Positions 17,678 through 26,676 of a DNA stretch of 64,000 nt are shown here, piece by piece. The notes beneath the pieces are model-generated. The model was given only the letters and a program-made list of their open reading frames with translations, did not search any database and was not told the DNA's origin. Source of the DNA: Deltaproteobacteria bacterium HGW-Deltaproteobacteria-12 (GTDB taxonomy: Bacteria; Desulfobacterota; Syntrophia; Syntrophales; Smithellaceae); NCBI GenBank assembly GCA_002840565.1, contig PHBK01000010.1:213660-277659 (forward strand). Reading direction: 5' to 3'. Every line of letters starts with the position of its first letter. Position 1 is the first letter of the stretch. Made by a program: the position numbers and the translations under genes.

Positions 17678-18082
17678 ATGGATATTACCGATATTGTTAA
17701 GATTGTAAGTTTATATATTCTCGTTGCCTCCGGAGAAACCTTAAATGGTATTGCCAGAACTGTCTACCTTAATAAACGAATTGGCACACGGAAAGCGAAA
17801 AGGATATCCATGTTATCTGGTTTGTTGCTTTGCTTACTCATCTGTTATCTTTACGTCCCCCAGATGAACATTAATTCGGATAAAAATCTTTTATTCCTGG
17901 GTATATCGTTGTCATTATTTATGCTTACTTTTGATATTGTACTGGGGCGTTTTGTTATGAAGGCAAAATGGTCAACAATTTTAGCAGAATTAAATATTTT
18001 CAGAGGCAATTTGCTGGCAGTTGGCGCGATTGTTATGGCGTTTTGTCCATTGCTCTCATCTAAGATACCGCGTTTTTTCTAA
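17678..18082 (+). CDS. Small four-helix membrane protein of unknown function
   Basis: A 134-residue protein with four hydrophobic stretches (about 5-25, 45-65, 72-92 and 108-128) and little soluble sequence, so it is an inner-membrane protein. The loop TVYLNKRIGTRKAKR is strongly basic and probably cytoplasmic. I do not recognise the family. Start 17678 has AGGGG at good spacing; the longer frame to 17624 has none. It follows menA by 130 bases and may be independent. Confidence 0.6.
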   Translation: MDITDIVKIVSLYILVASGETLNGIARTVYLNKRIGTRKAKRISMLSGLLLCLLICYLYVPQMNINSDKNLLFLGISLSLFMLTFDIVLGRFVMKAKWSTILAELNIFRGNLLAVGAIVMAFCPLLSSKIPRFF

Positions 18083-18289
18083 CCAGTCTACATTGTGGCC
18101 CAATCTTATTGGTTGAAACATACAGCTCTGGGAGGATAATGGTTGGGATGGTTGGGGTGTGGGCTCCTTCCTGTAACAACCAAATCGTCAACTGTAATTA
18201 AAATGCTAGATTTCAATCAGGATTAAATGAGGATATGTATTTCTCTCTTTTAAAAAAAAGGAATAGTGCTATTATGATAATCAACTCAA

Positions 18290-19108
18290 ATGGACTCAAC
18301 AATTCTATCAATAATTGAAAAAAGAAAGCTGCTTAATTGGTCAGCGAAAAAATTGGCAGAAAAAGCAAAGGTGCCATTTAGTGCAGTGTTGCGCATGGAG
18401 AAAGGCAGAGGAATATGGCCGGAATATGTAACTACTATTAAATGCATCCTAGATGTGGAAATAGAAAAATCCATAAATCAGTATGAAAAAGGCGGTAAAT
18501 TGTTTTTCGATGAGATTAAAGCAGGAGCCGAGGTAAACAATGTTGCAATATCTTCAAAATATCAAATTTATATTGATGACATTGACATAAAAACATATTT
18601 CCCTAATTTAGACAGAACCGAAATAGAAAGACTTTTTGGTGAAAAAAGAATAAATATAAATCAAGAAAATAATAAAAAAATACCCATAATCAAATTTAGA
18701 AAATTTCGTAATTTTGACAACAGACTTCAACGGGCATTGGACTATGCTAACGAATTGGTAGGTTCATTTCCGGTAAAGAAAAAAGGCTTTAATAAACAAA
18801 AATTCATTCCCAATTTTAATGCTATTGCTTGCCGTTGGTTTGAAGAATTTGATAAAGTAAATAATACAAAAGGCTTTCATGCTACAAGTGAAGGTGAATT
18901 TTATATTGAAGAATTAGGATTTTTCCCTGATTATTTTAATCCTCAAATAAGATTAATCATGGAATGGGATGAGGCTCATCACTATACTGAAAAGGGAGAG
19001 TTATTCTCAAAGGACAAGGAAAGGCAAAAAGCTATTCAGGCTTTATTCCCTGATTACCAATTTATAAGAATTAATGAAGAAGATTTAAAAGAATATTTAG
19101 ACTTGTAG
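18290..19108 (+). CDS. HTH (Cro/C1-like) domain fused to a putative PD-(D/E)XK nuclease domain
   Basis: A 272-residue protein in AT-rich sequence unlike its neighbours. Residues 1-60 form a Cro/C1-type helix-turn-helix (LLNWSAKKLAEKAKVPFSAVLRMEKGRG). Residues about 175-272 resemble small restriction-type endonuclease folds: ARSE-like GEFYIEELGFFPDYFNPQ, then IRLIMEWDEAHHY and DKERQKAIQALFPDYQFIRI, the order seen in Vsr/DUF559-like proteins (acidic residue on a strand, E-x-D/H strand, then an RQ helix). No methylase lies beside it. It could be a defence or mobile-element nuclease with self-regulation. The endonuclease call is inference from pattern. A possible frameshifted tail follows. Confidence 0.6.
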   Translation: MDSTILSIIEKRKLLNWSAKKLAEKAKVPFSAVLRMEKGRGIWPEYVTTIKCILDVEIEKSINQYEKGGKLFFDEIKAGAEVNNVAISSKYQIYIDDIDIKTYFPNLDRTEIERLFGEKRININQENNKKIPIIKFRKFRNFDNRLQRALDYANELVGSFPVKKKGFNKQKFIPNFNAIACRWFEEFDKVNNTKGFHATSEGEFYIEELGFFPDYFNPQIRLIMEWDEAHHYTEKGELFSKDKERQKAIQALFPDYQFIRINEEDLKEYLDL

Positions 19109-19224
19109 ATAAAGTCTATAAATTTGAATTAGAGATAAAATCAGATGTTGGCAAATATTGCCCATACTCACTTCTAACCAGTAATCCTTGGAAATTAACT
19201 GATGATCATATGCTTGATAAGTAG
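19105..19224 (+). pseudogene. Possible out-of-frame tail of the HTH-nuclease gene
   Basis: In the -1 frame relative to the preceding gene, bases 19105-19224 read as a 39-codon run with protein-like composition (VDKVYKFELEIKSDVGKYCP and onward to TDDHMLDK) ending at TAG. There is no start codon or ribosome site. It may be the lost C-terminus of the nuclease gene after a single-base change, or chance. Confidence 0.3.
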
Positions 19225-19434
19225 GTGGATTTTACGCAAGCTGTACTTCCTGAAGTCTTCAATTGACTATTTTTGACGAATATGATGATTAAAAACAATA
19301 ATAATCATTATTCGCAATCTATTATCAGTAGAACTGAATGCAACTATTGAACGTCAATTAATAAAGAAAAGGTCCGGTCTTTTTTTCTTGCTATGAATTG
19401 TCTTTTTCTAAATAAAAAAAATAAGGGGAAGATA
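19225..19434. other. AT-rich intergenic stretch
   Basis: With the preceding fragment this makes about 325 bases without a clear gene. It is AT-rich, with no recognised RNA, promoter pair or repeat; only the AAGGGGAAG ribosome site near its end is meaningful. Confidence 0.4.
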
Positions 19435-20289
19435 ATGGGAATAATAATAGTTCTTATAAGTGTTGTCCTCTTTGTAATTGGAATTGCTTTATTTCAATAT
19501 CGTAATGACTCTTTTCTAAAAAATGAGCATATTCAAATTTTAATTTTCATAGCTATATTTTGCCAGGCATTGTTTTTATACTACCAAAATCAGACACTAA
19601 AAGACCACTTTCGAATTCAACAGCGCCCAGTGGTCGTTGTATCTGATATTAAATCAATAGTTCTTTCAGATGGAAACCTCCAAACAAAGATAGTTGATAC
19701 TGATGAGTTCCTCGTTAATATTACATTTAAAAATATCGGCCAATCACCAGCATTTGTGGATTATGTTAAAGTGAAAGTCTTCTATGGGTATTTTTTAAGA
19801 GATGGAGATGAGGTGCGTTTTAGATTGCAGAATTTGACAGGCACGCAAACTATGCCACACAAATCATTGGCAGAAGAGGTTCCATTTAGCAGTCTTACAA
19901 TATTTAAGGATTCTATTTTTTCACCAAACCAACAAGAATCATATTCAACAATGGTTGATGCTAAGAAATTAATGGATAATATTCGACGTTATACAACGAG
20001 TCGTGAAGCACCAATATTTATTGAATGTGAAATGAAATATTCATCTTCCATTGATAAGACAGAGACATATAAGTATAATTGCATATATGAATTACAATGG
20101 CCAGAAGCCAAGCACATAAACATTTACTCATTGTTAAATGGGAGCAATTCAAAAAATGAACCTCTTCACTTAACTCTTGCTGGATTAATTCAAATTGTTG
20201 CTGAACGTCAAAAAGTAGAATCAGTAACAAAAGCTCTTGAAAGTGGTGGTGAAGTTCTGAAGAAAAAGTTGGAAGAAATATTTAAATAA
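19435..20289 (+). CDS. Membrane-anchored protein of unknown function
   Basis: A 284-residue protein with two N-terminal hydrophobic segments (about 1-20 and 30-48, IQILIFIAIFCQALFLYYQN) and a soluble domain of about 230 residues. The soluble part begins with QQRPVVVVSDIKS and contains a beta-rich pattern (VNITFKNIGQSPAFVDYVKV) like proteins that carry a small immunoglobulin-like domain beside two helices; no family name can be supported. The C-terminal 30 residues are likely helical (VERQK-ESVTKALES). Start 19435 has AAGGGGAAG upstream. AT-rich like the HTH-nuclease gene, so both may be acquired. Confidence 0.6.
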   Translation: MGIIIVLISVVLFVIGIALFQYRNDSFLKNEHIQILIFIAIFCQALFLYYQNQTLKDHFRIQQRPVVVVSDIKSIVLSDGNLQTKIVDTDEFLVNITFKNIGQSPAFVDYVKVKVFYGYFLRDGDEVRFRLQNLTGTQTMPHKSLAEEVPFSSLTIFKDSIFSPNQQESYSTMVDAKKLMDNIRRYTTSREAPIFIECEMKYSSSIDKTETYKYNCIYELQWPEAKHINIYSLLNGSNSKNEPLHLTLAGLIQIVAERQKVESVTKALESGGEVLKKKLEEIFK

Positions 20290-20667
20290 ACATCGAAGCC
20301 TCCAAATGGTAATCCTTAATTAGTTTTTATCCGAACGTTATTGACTCGTAGGTGACAGAGATAACCGGCACAGTTCATATTTAGCGTAATCTTGCCTGCA
20401 CAGTACGGGTTGAAAGCTGCTACGCAAGATCGTTTCCAACAAATCTCGACTTCAATCAATAATTGGTAACATCTCACGATGATAGTATTTATAATAATTA
20501 GGCGTAGGCTATTTTGGGGGTTCCATGCATGCTAGAATAATGTAGCACTCATATATTTATCCCGTTTTATAGAGAGGATAAACGCTGTCTGCAACGTCTT
20601 GACAAATTGCCGCGCCGGCGGCGGCTGCTGCACAATCACTGCATACAGACTGCAGAATTCTCTTGCG
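20290..20667. other. Intergenic region, no gene recognised
   Basis: About 380 bases between the orphan membrane protein and nrdD (convergent). It contains a weak pairing CGTAATCTTGC ... GCAAGATCG (around 20380-20435) and a GC-rich run GCGCCGGCGGCGGCTGCTGC near 20610. No tRNA, terminator with T run, or coding frame was recognised. Confidence 0.4.
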
Positions 20668-22740
20668 CTACTTACTAAAATTATCGTTCGTTTTTCTGTT
20701 TTTCAGCTCGGCGAGTTTGCCTTTGTTCCAACCTGATGTTTTGCTGTAGTATTTGGTGAGGCGCGCTATGCTCTCGACGTCAGCCGATCCGCAATAGATA
20801 CAACTTTCATTTAATCCCGGGGCAGTTTTATCGCAGGATGCACAGGAAGTGAATTCCGGCGTAAAATCAATCTGCTTATTGACCGATTCATAAAAGACAC
20901 TTTTTACAAAACTCAAGATTGCTTCTTTTTCGGGCTCAACACTGCCCAGCTGCAAGTGCGTGACAACCTCTCCTTCCAGATACTTATGGAAACGCCCCTC
21001 CTGGATAACTCTTTCTTCCGGTGTAATTTCCGCGGCAGCATTAAGGTGCGTGGAGTTAGTGTAATAAACGGCCCCCTCGGCAATATCGCCCTTCACATAG
21101 CGCCCGGCCGCCGGAGAATGATATTTTAGATCCAGTCTGGCAAAACGGTAAGCCGTTGTCTCCGCCGGTGACTGCTCGAGCACAAATTTAATGCCGGCCT
21201 CGACACTCCAGCGCCGAATCTCATTATGCAAATACTCTACAACTTTCAAACCAAACTCCAGCGCTTCCGGCGTCTGATGAAACTGACTGCCCAGATGGAT
21301 TTGGACCAGTTCATTTAAACCGACAAGTCCAACAATATAAAAAGCGTGGTTCATTCTCAAATAGGGGAAACCATCATTGTTCATGGCCAGGGCGGCGAGC
21401 GGCCCCTGATCGGCATAAGAAAGAAGTTTCTCTAAAAAGTCCTTTTTCTGAATATGCGCTTTGACTGCCTCCGCGGTAATTGCCCGCAGCAGCACCCACA
21501 ACTTCTTTTCGTCTCCTGCCGCCTTGTACGCAACACGCGGTAGATTTAAAGTAATGCTCTGAACAGCAGCGGTGCGGATCAGCCAGGGCTTGTCCAATTC
21601 GCCATTGCATTCGGCGCTATTCCGATAACAGGCCTTACAGCAGACAAAGGAACGGGCATCTTCATCCCGGTCAAACACGAAACCTATATTACCCTTCAAA
21701 CTGGCAACTTCACAGGCCAGGCCTAAAAGTTCTGTCGCTATTTTATTTTTCAAAAAAGATTCCGTTATATGCAACAGGGGCCACGGCAAGATGAACGGCT
21801 TCCCGGTGGCGTCACCTTTCTTGAATACTTCCATGATCGCCCGGGCGAAACGAATAGCATCCTGGGCGTAATCGCCGTATTTTTTTCCGGTCGGTTTCCC
21901 TCCGGAACCTACCGCAGGAATTCCGGCCCAGTGCTCCGGAACTTCACAATACAAGTGAATATCGGTATAGAGAGCCTGACCGCCCCGTGTGGCCGTCAAC
22001 TGGGAAAAATCATAGATCAGCATCTGGGCAAACTGCATCATCTCTTTATCGGTCATTGCGGTCAGATAAGGTGCAAAAGAGATGTTGAGCGCATCCCAGC
22101 TTATTGTTCCGGTAAAATGTCCCTGCAGAATAGCGCTGAAACGTAACATATGCGCCAGCAGTACTTCTGCATGTTTGGCGGGCTTCGCCGAATTGATCGC
22201 CTGCGGCAATCTTAAGCCGTTTATTTTAAGATATTCCAGTGATTGGCAGCAACTGTAAGGACGGTCGATATAGCCCAGGCCATGGATGTGCATGTCACCG
22301 GCTGCATGAGCCTCGCCCACCTCCTGGGAGAAAACATCATACAGAGAAAATTCCTTTTTGATGCCTTCGGCGAAGAGCAGGTTTGTGCCTTCCGGAGAAT
22401 GAGGGATATTGGCGTTTTCTTTATTTTGATGCAGGATCAACTGGCGGACATCATACAGGGGGAAACCCAGCCGGCCGTGCAGCCTGCGTTCTTTTTCCAG
22501 TCCCCTTTCAATAAGCCGGGCATTAACCAGTTCGCGAATCAGGGCGGTTGTAAGTGTTCCGATCCCGGAAGAGAATATCTGCTTCTCCACTTCCTTTGAT
22601 ATTTCTTCAGCCAGGAGGTACTCTATCTCTGCTTCCCGCACCAGTGCATCCACAATGCGCTGCCGGTTCCAGCTGGCAATCTCTTCGCCGGAAGTACGGA
22701 CAAAAAGAGTTAAGTCTGTTGTTTCAGGATTTTCAGCCAT
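20668..22740 (-). CDS. nrdD: Anaerobic (class III) ribonucleoside-triphosphate reductase
   Basis: A 690-residue NrdD. An ATP-cone lies at the N-terminus (FVRTSGEEIASWNRQRIVDAL), then the ten-stranded barrel and a C-terminal Zn site with two CxxC pairs (CASC and CIYC). It reduces ribonucleotides with a glycyl radical made by NrdG, under anoxic conditions. Active-site cysteine region: FVCCKACYRNSAECNGELDK. Odd: where most NrdD read R-x-T-G-Y-Y eight residues before a W-N-x-G-K motif, this protein reads RLTKYYSKTSGWNKGK, with Lys at the usual radical Gly and a Gly seven residues on. nrdG is not in the window. The start is uncertain within 30 bases (22740 or 22749); it overlaps the HD gene. Confidence 0.9.
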   Translation of the reverse strand: MAENPETTDLTLFVRTSGEEIASWNRQRIVDALVREAEIEYLLAEEISKEVEKQIFSSGIGTLTTALIRELVNARLIERGLEKERRLHGRLGFPLYDVRQLILHQNKENANIPHSPEGTNLLFAEGIKKEFSLYDVFSQEVGEAHAAGDMHIHGLGYIDRPYSCCQSLEYLKINGLRLPQAINSAKPAKHAEVLLAHMLRFSAILQGHFTGTISWDALNISFAPYLTAMTDKEMMQFAQMLIYDFSQLTATRGGQALYTDIHLYCEVPEHWAGIPAVGSGGKPTGKKYGDYAQDAIRFARAIMEVFKKGDATGKPFILPWPLLHITESFLKNKIATELLGLACEVASLKGNIGFVFDRDEDARSFVCCKACYRNSAECNGELDKPWLIRTAAVQSITLNLPRVAYKAAGDEKKLWVLLRAITAEAVKAHIQKKDFLEKLLSYADQGPLAALAMNNDGFPYLRMNHAFYIVGLVGLNELVQIHLGSQFHQTPEALEFGLKVVEYLHNEIRRWSVEAGIKFVLEQSPAETTAYRFARLDLKYHSPAAGRYVKGDIAEGAVYYTNSTHLNAAAEITPEERVIQEGRFHKYLEGEVVTHLQLGSVEPEKEAILSFVKSVFYESVNKQIDFTPEFTSCASCDKTAPGLNESCIYCGSADVESIARLTKYYSKTSGWNKGKLAELKNRKTNDNFSK

Positions 22741-22741
22741 A

Positions 22742-24160
22742 TCATACATTCGTCGGCATTGCCGTCTCTTGCCAATTGAGTGCATTTTCCGCAGCACAAG
22801 AGATTGCTTCATCATAGTCATGGTTTAAGGCAAATACCCGGAAATGCATGACTCTGGCAGGAATAAAACGATAAATTTCTTCCAGCGGTTCCTGCGATGT
22901 AAGACCTGTTGCGGGATTAAAAATATTGACTCTTTTACCCGGCTCGGCCATTGGATTGAGCGGCCGCGGGTCCTGGGTGGCCAGATCAACTTTCAAAGCC
23001 ATCCTTTTAAGCTTTGCCGGCAGGCTCTCCCGTATTTTAACTTCGTAATCTTTCGCCTGCGCAAAACCGGTACCACGAGAAATCCGCGCCAGGGAAATTT
23101 CCGTAGAAAACGCCATCTTCCATTTTACTGTCCGGTCATAAAGCTTTTTCCACTCACGGGCCAACTTTCTTTTTGTCGCATCTTTTGCCGTCAGCCAGCT
23201 TTGCACTTCATTGAATAAAAACCATTCATCACAGCGCAGGTAGTCCTCCAGATTTCTCAACGGGTTGCCGGGAAAGATCAGTGTTATTGTATCCCGGAAA
23301 ATTTCCTGCAGGTGCAAATCCAGAGCTCGGGTTGTCCGGTGGAAATAAACATTACTGTAAAGATTTAAGCGGGCATTGAGAAACCGCCCCAGAGCGGATA
23401 TGCCCGATTGATGAAGGGTAATGCCTTCATCGGTAAAAAAAGTATAATAGCGCAGGCGGGGAATATCGACCATGTCGAGAGAAAATCCGGTCATGTAGGC
23501 ATCGCGCTGAACATAGTCAAGATTATCCACCGTATAAACGCCGGAAAAAAGCTGCCGCAATAATTGCAGCCAGCGCGGCTGATTTTCTTCGCCGGCATCC
23601 GGCGCCTTTATTAAAAAGGCAACCTGCCGGGGATCTAAAATTTCCCGCTCCGTAAAAGCGCCGGTCGGACTGCGTTTTATGCGTGAGATCGTGCTTCCGA
23701 GTTTTTTAATGATAATCTGCTGGCCGATTAACTCATGCGTTAAATTCCAGTTGCTCAAATAGTGCTCATCAAAGAAGTGCCCGTATGGTCCATGCCCCAC
23801 ATCGTGCAGTAATCCGGCAATCCGCATCAACTCCTCGATATAATTAAAAGAAGGTGCATCCCGGCAAACTGCACACAAACTTGGATAAAGGTGCTTGGCG
23901 AACTCACCGGCGACATGCATTGTCCCCAGGGAATGCTGGAAACGGGAATGCTCCGCCGCGGGATAAACCCAGCGGGCGCTTTGCAGCTGATAAATCCTTC
24001 TTAACCTTTGCAACCAGGGTGAATCAATCAGGTCTTTTTCCGTGGTTTCTTGGGGGTCATTATCTTGCGGGACGGTGAAAAAGGCATACTGATGGATAGG
24101 ATCAGCAATCAGCGCCATGCCCTTATAAACATTAAGATTAAGGGTAACTGTTTTTTTCAT
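22742..24160 (-). CDS. HD-domain phosphohydrolase, SAMHD1/dNTPase-like
   Basis: A 472-residue HD protein. DPIHQYAFF, DSPWLQRLRRIYQLQSARWVYPAAEHSRFQHSLGTMHVA and GLLHDVGHGPYGHFF follow the layout of the SAMHD1/YdhJ-like branch; metal ligands are the H in SRFQHSLG, the HD of LLHDVGHG and a later Asp in DNLDYVQRD. These enzymes hydrolyse dNTPs or related nucleotides. The gene overlaps or abuts nrdD, so a role in balancing the dNTP pool made by NrdD is a reasonable inference. The start has no clear ribosome site; an alternative ATG is at 24118. Confidence 0.85.
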   Translation of the reverse strand: MKKTVTLNLNVYKGMALIADPIHQYAFFTVPQDNDPQETTEKDLIDSPWLQRLRRIYQLQSARWVYPAAEHSRFQHSLGTMHVAGEFAKHLYPSLCAVCRDAPSFNYIEELMRIAGLLHDVGHGPYGHFFDEHYLSNWNLTHELIGQQIIIKKLGSTISRIKRSPTGAFTEREILDPRQVAFLIKAPDAGEENQPRWLQLLRQLFSGVYTVDNLDYVQRDAYMTGFSLDMVDIPRLRYYTFFTDEGITLHQSGISALGRFLNARLNLYSNVYFHRTTRALDLHLQEIFRDTITLIFPGNPLRNLEDYLRCDEWFLFNEVQSWLTAKDATKRKLAREWKKLYDRTVKWKMAFSTEISLARISRGTGFAQAKDYEVKIRESLPAKLKRMALKVDLATQDPRPLNPMAEPGKRVNIFNPATGLTSQEPLEEIYRFIPARVMHFRVFALNHDYDEAISCAAENALNWQETAMPTNV

Positions 24161-24257
24161 GGCGCATTATGTACAATATTCCCGATAAAAGATCAATTTT
24201 AATCAGGTTACATCCAAGCTTTCACCGGCAGAAAAACCTCACCGGGCACAGTATATA

Positions 24258-24941
24258 TTACGCCCCCGGTAAATTTTGTTGCAGGCTCACCAGATTGCTG
24301 CGCATGCCCCTTTTGATTATGGTATAAGTTTTACGATTCTTCTGGGCGAGGAATTGGGCCATTTCCAGAGCTTTAGGGAAGAGAGTCTCCTCCGGATAAA
24401 TTGCCGAAACAATTTTCATCTTTAACGCTTCTTCTCCGCCGATTCTTCTTCCGGTTAAAGCCAGTTCCGCAACAGCCTGATGATCGGGCAATAATTTTAA
24501 AATCTGCTGCATAACCGGCGTAAAGGGAATATTAATATCGACCTCCGGATAACAAAAAAATCCGCGATCGGCGCGCATCAGACGGAAATCAAAAGCGGCA
24601 GCGAGAATCGCGGCACCGGCATATGTATGTCCGTTCAGGCAGCCGATGGTCGGCATGTTCAGCAAGGCCAGACGCAGGTATAGCTTGTCCAGCAGGCAGC
24701 CAAACTGGAACCAGTAACTGCTGGGCTTGGTCACAATCCATTCCAGGTTAATGCCGTTGGACCAGAATTTGGGATCGGTGCTGGTGATGACCAGCGCGGC
24801 ATTGTCCTGGGAAGCCTCCAGTTCATCAAAAACAGAGTTATATTCGTTAATTATATCTTCGGTAAAGGTGTTGGCCTTGGCTCCATTAGTCAGGCTGAGA
24901 ATGTATACCGCACCTTCTTTTTTCAATTCCATCGTGGACAT
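24258..24941 (-). CDS. Enoyl-CoA hydratase/isomerase family protein
   Basis: A 227-residue crotonase-fold protein. The oxyanion region is NGHTYAGAAILAAAFDFRLM; a Glu lies in the FFCYPEVDINIPF segment, which matches the single-Glu active site of Delta3,Delta2-enoyl-CoA isomerases rather than the two-Glu hydratases. It probably moves double bonds in unsaturated acyl-CoA. Start 24941 is chosen from AAAGGA 8 bases upstream; the longer frame runs into the ferritin-like gene. It follows that gene by 14 bases and is probably co-transcribed. Confidence 0.8.
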   Translation of the reverse strand: MSTMELKKEGAVYILSLTNGAKANTFTEDIINEYNSVFDELEASQDNAALVITSTDPKFWSNGINLEWIVTKPSSYWFQFGCLLDKLYLRLALLNMPTIGCLNGHTYAGAAILAAAFDFRLMRADRGFFCYPEVDINIPFTPVMQQILKLLPDHQAVAELALTGRRIGGEEALKMKIVSAIYPEETLFPKALEMAQFLAQKNRKTYTIIKRGMRSNLVSLQQNLPGA

Positions 24942-24955
24942 GGCTATTCCTTTCC

Positions 24956-25435
24956 CTAAGCGCAATATCTTTTTTTAACTTCGGTTAACAGGGAATAATG
25001 CTTTCTTTCTTCATCAATAATCTGCTCTATCGCTTCATGCTGGGCCGGCGGCACAAGCCTTTTGATTTCGTGGTAATAAAGAATCGAATCCAGCTCACGG
25101 CGAATAGCGAAATCAATTGCCGTTACCGTATCCTTAACTTTCGCCAGTTCCTTATCCATGGCTTCCTTGGTAAATATGATATTGTTGTCGACATAATTCC
25201 GCAGATATGAGCCATATTCGCCATCATAGCTTTCCGTCGGGTTGTGTTTTTCCATTTTGGCAAAAATACCCTCAAAAAACTTTTTGTGGGCAACTTCCGC
25301 CTTAGCCAAATCGGCAAAAAGTTTCTTTGCATCTTCCTGTTTGGCGATCTGCTCGGCAAACTTGTAGAAGTTAGAGCCGTTTTCTTCGATCCTAATTGCT
25401 ATTTCCACTATGTCGCTTGCTTCAAATGAATTCAT
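24956..25435 (-). CDS. Ferritin-like / rubrerythrin-domain protein without rubredoxin domain
   Basis: A 159-residue four-helix protein with the diiron pattern of ferritin-like proteins: E in IRIEENGSNFY, ExxH in AEVAHKKFF, E in IRRELDSILYYHEI and ExxH in DEERKHYSLL. There is no C-terminal rubredoxin CxxC pair, so it lacks the electron-transfer domain of true rubrerythrin. Such proteins in anaerobes are linked to peroxide or oxygen defence. A TAGGAGG site precedes the ATG. First gene of a likely pair with the enoyl-CoA isomerase. Confidence 0.85.
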   Translation of the reverse strand: MNSFEASDIVEIAIRIEENGSNFYKFAEQIAKQEDAKKLFADLAKAEVAHKKFFEGIFAKMEKHNPTESYDGEYGSYLRNYVDNNIIFTKEAMDKELAKVKDTVTAIDFAIRRELDSILYYHEIKRLVPPAQHEAIEQIIDEERKHYSLLTEVKKRYCA

Positions 25436-25507
25436 ATTCGATGCCTCCTAAAAATTATTATACTCCAATACCCGAGTGTTTTTACGCCCTGATCATTTGG
25501 TGAATTA

Positions 25508-25529
25508 CCGAATTAGAGTGCCAATTCGG
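25508..25529. repeat. Inverted repeat upstream of the ferritin-like gene
   Basis: CCGAATT-AGAGTGCC-AATTCGG, a perfect 7-bp palindrome with an 8-base centre, 73 bases upstream of the ferritin-like start. It may be an operator (for example for a peroxide or iron regulator) or the end of the corA transcript; no T run favours the operator view weakly. Confidence 0.4.
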
Positions 25530-25612
25530 AAATTAATTTGGCGCACTGCCCAATGTCAATGGGCATTTCAATTGATCATATTTTCATTACTATTGCAATC
25601 ATTTTGCTCCTG

Positions 25613-26674
25613 CTAGAACCATTTTTTCCTCTTAAAATAAAATACCATTAATAAGGCTATGACCAGCATAAGTCCCAAAACACCGAAATAACCCCACCGC
25701 CAATCCAGCTCGGGCATATACTTGAAATTCATACCATACACACCGGCCAGAAAAGTCAAAGGCATGAAAATAGTGGCAATGATGGTCAGGACTTTCATGA
25801 CTTCATTAAGTTTGTTGCTGACTGAAGAAAGGTAAATATCCAGCATGCCGGAGAGCATATCACGGAAAGTGTCGACAGTATCAATAATGGCAATGGCATG
25901 GTCAAATATATCCTTGAAATAAACCCCTGTTGACTCACTGATTAACTGAGATTCGGACCGCTCCAGCGCACTGATTGCCTCCCGCAGCGGCCAGAGTGAC
26001 TTGCGCAGGAGGATCAATTCTCTTTTCAGCTCATGAATTGTCCGCAGCGTTGCGGGCGTCGCTCGTTTCACTAAATCATCTTCAAGTAACTCTATTTTTT
26101 CCTCCAGCTTTTCCAGGACAATAAAATAGTTGTCCACGATATTATCAATGATGGCATGCGCCAGATAGTCGGCGCCGGATTTTCGGATACGTCCTTTGTT
26201 GCGCGAAATCCTTTCTTTTATCGGTTCAAAGATAGAGCTCTCTTTTTCCCGGAAAGAAATGACATAATTGCTCCCCAGAATAATGCTGATTTGTTCGGAG
26301 ACTAAATCACCGTTGCTCTGTCCGCTGAAGTTGCGCAGGACAACATAAAGGTAATCACAATAATCTTCCATTTTGGGACGTTGATCGGCATTGAGAATAT
26401 CCTCCAGAACTAGAGGGTGCAGACCATAAATGTTACCTATTTCCTCCAGTAATTCCGTGTTCTGCAATCCGTCAATCGTTATCCAGGTAGTCACCTGCTC
26501 ATCTTTTGGGGCGCCAAGCTCAGCCAGCGAGCTGATTTCCGTTTCCGTATAGGAAGTTTCATTGTAACGGGTAACTGTAATTTTTGATTTCTCGGCATAT
26601 GTTTTGCCGACATGAATCAAACTGCCCGGGACAAGGCCCGCCTTCTTTGATCTTTTTAAATGACCCGGACGCAT
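25613..26674 (-). CDS. corA: Magnesium/cobalt transporter CorA
   Basis: A 353-residue CorA-family channel. A cytoplasmic N-terminal funnel (to about 290) with long helices is followed by two C-terminal membrane helices; the first ends in YGMNF, the pore signature (AGVYGMNFKYMPELDW loop), and the protein ends in a basic KRKKWF. It takes up Mg2+ (or Co2+/Ni2+). Its ATG is 2 bases after the stop of the cdaA-ybbR gene, whose last codons supply the GGGAGG ribosome site, so the two are co-translated. Confidence 0.95.
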   Translation of the reverse strand: MRPGHLKRSKKAGLVPGSLIHVGKTYAEKSKITVTRYNETSYTETEISSLAELGAPKDEQVTTWITIDGLQNTELLEEIGNIYGLHPLVLEDILNADQRPKMEDYCDYLYVVLRNFSGQSNGDLVSEQISIILGSNYVISFREKESSIFEPIKERISRNKGRIRKSGADYLAHAIIDNIVDNYFIVLEKLEEKIELLEDDLVKRATPATLRTIHELKRELILLRKSLWPLREAISALERSESQLISESTGVYFKDIFDHAIAIIDTVDTFRDMLSGMLDIYLSSVSNKLNEVMKVLTIIATIFMPLTFLAGVYGMNFKYMPELDWRWGYFGVLGLMLVIALLMVFYFKRKKWF

Positions 26675-26676
26675 AT

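Noticed and set aside
18290..19108. Restriction-modification system
   Set aside because: The nuclease-like gene has no neighbouring methylase or specificity subunit.
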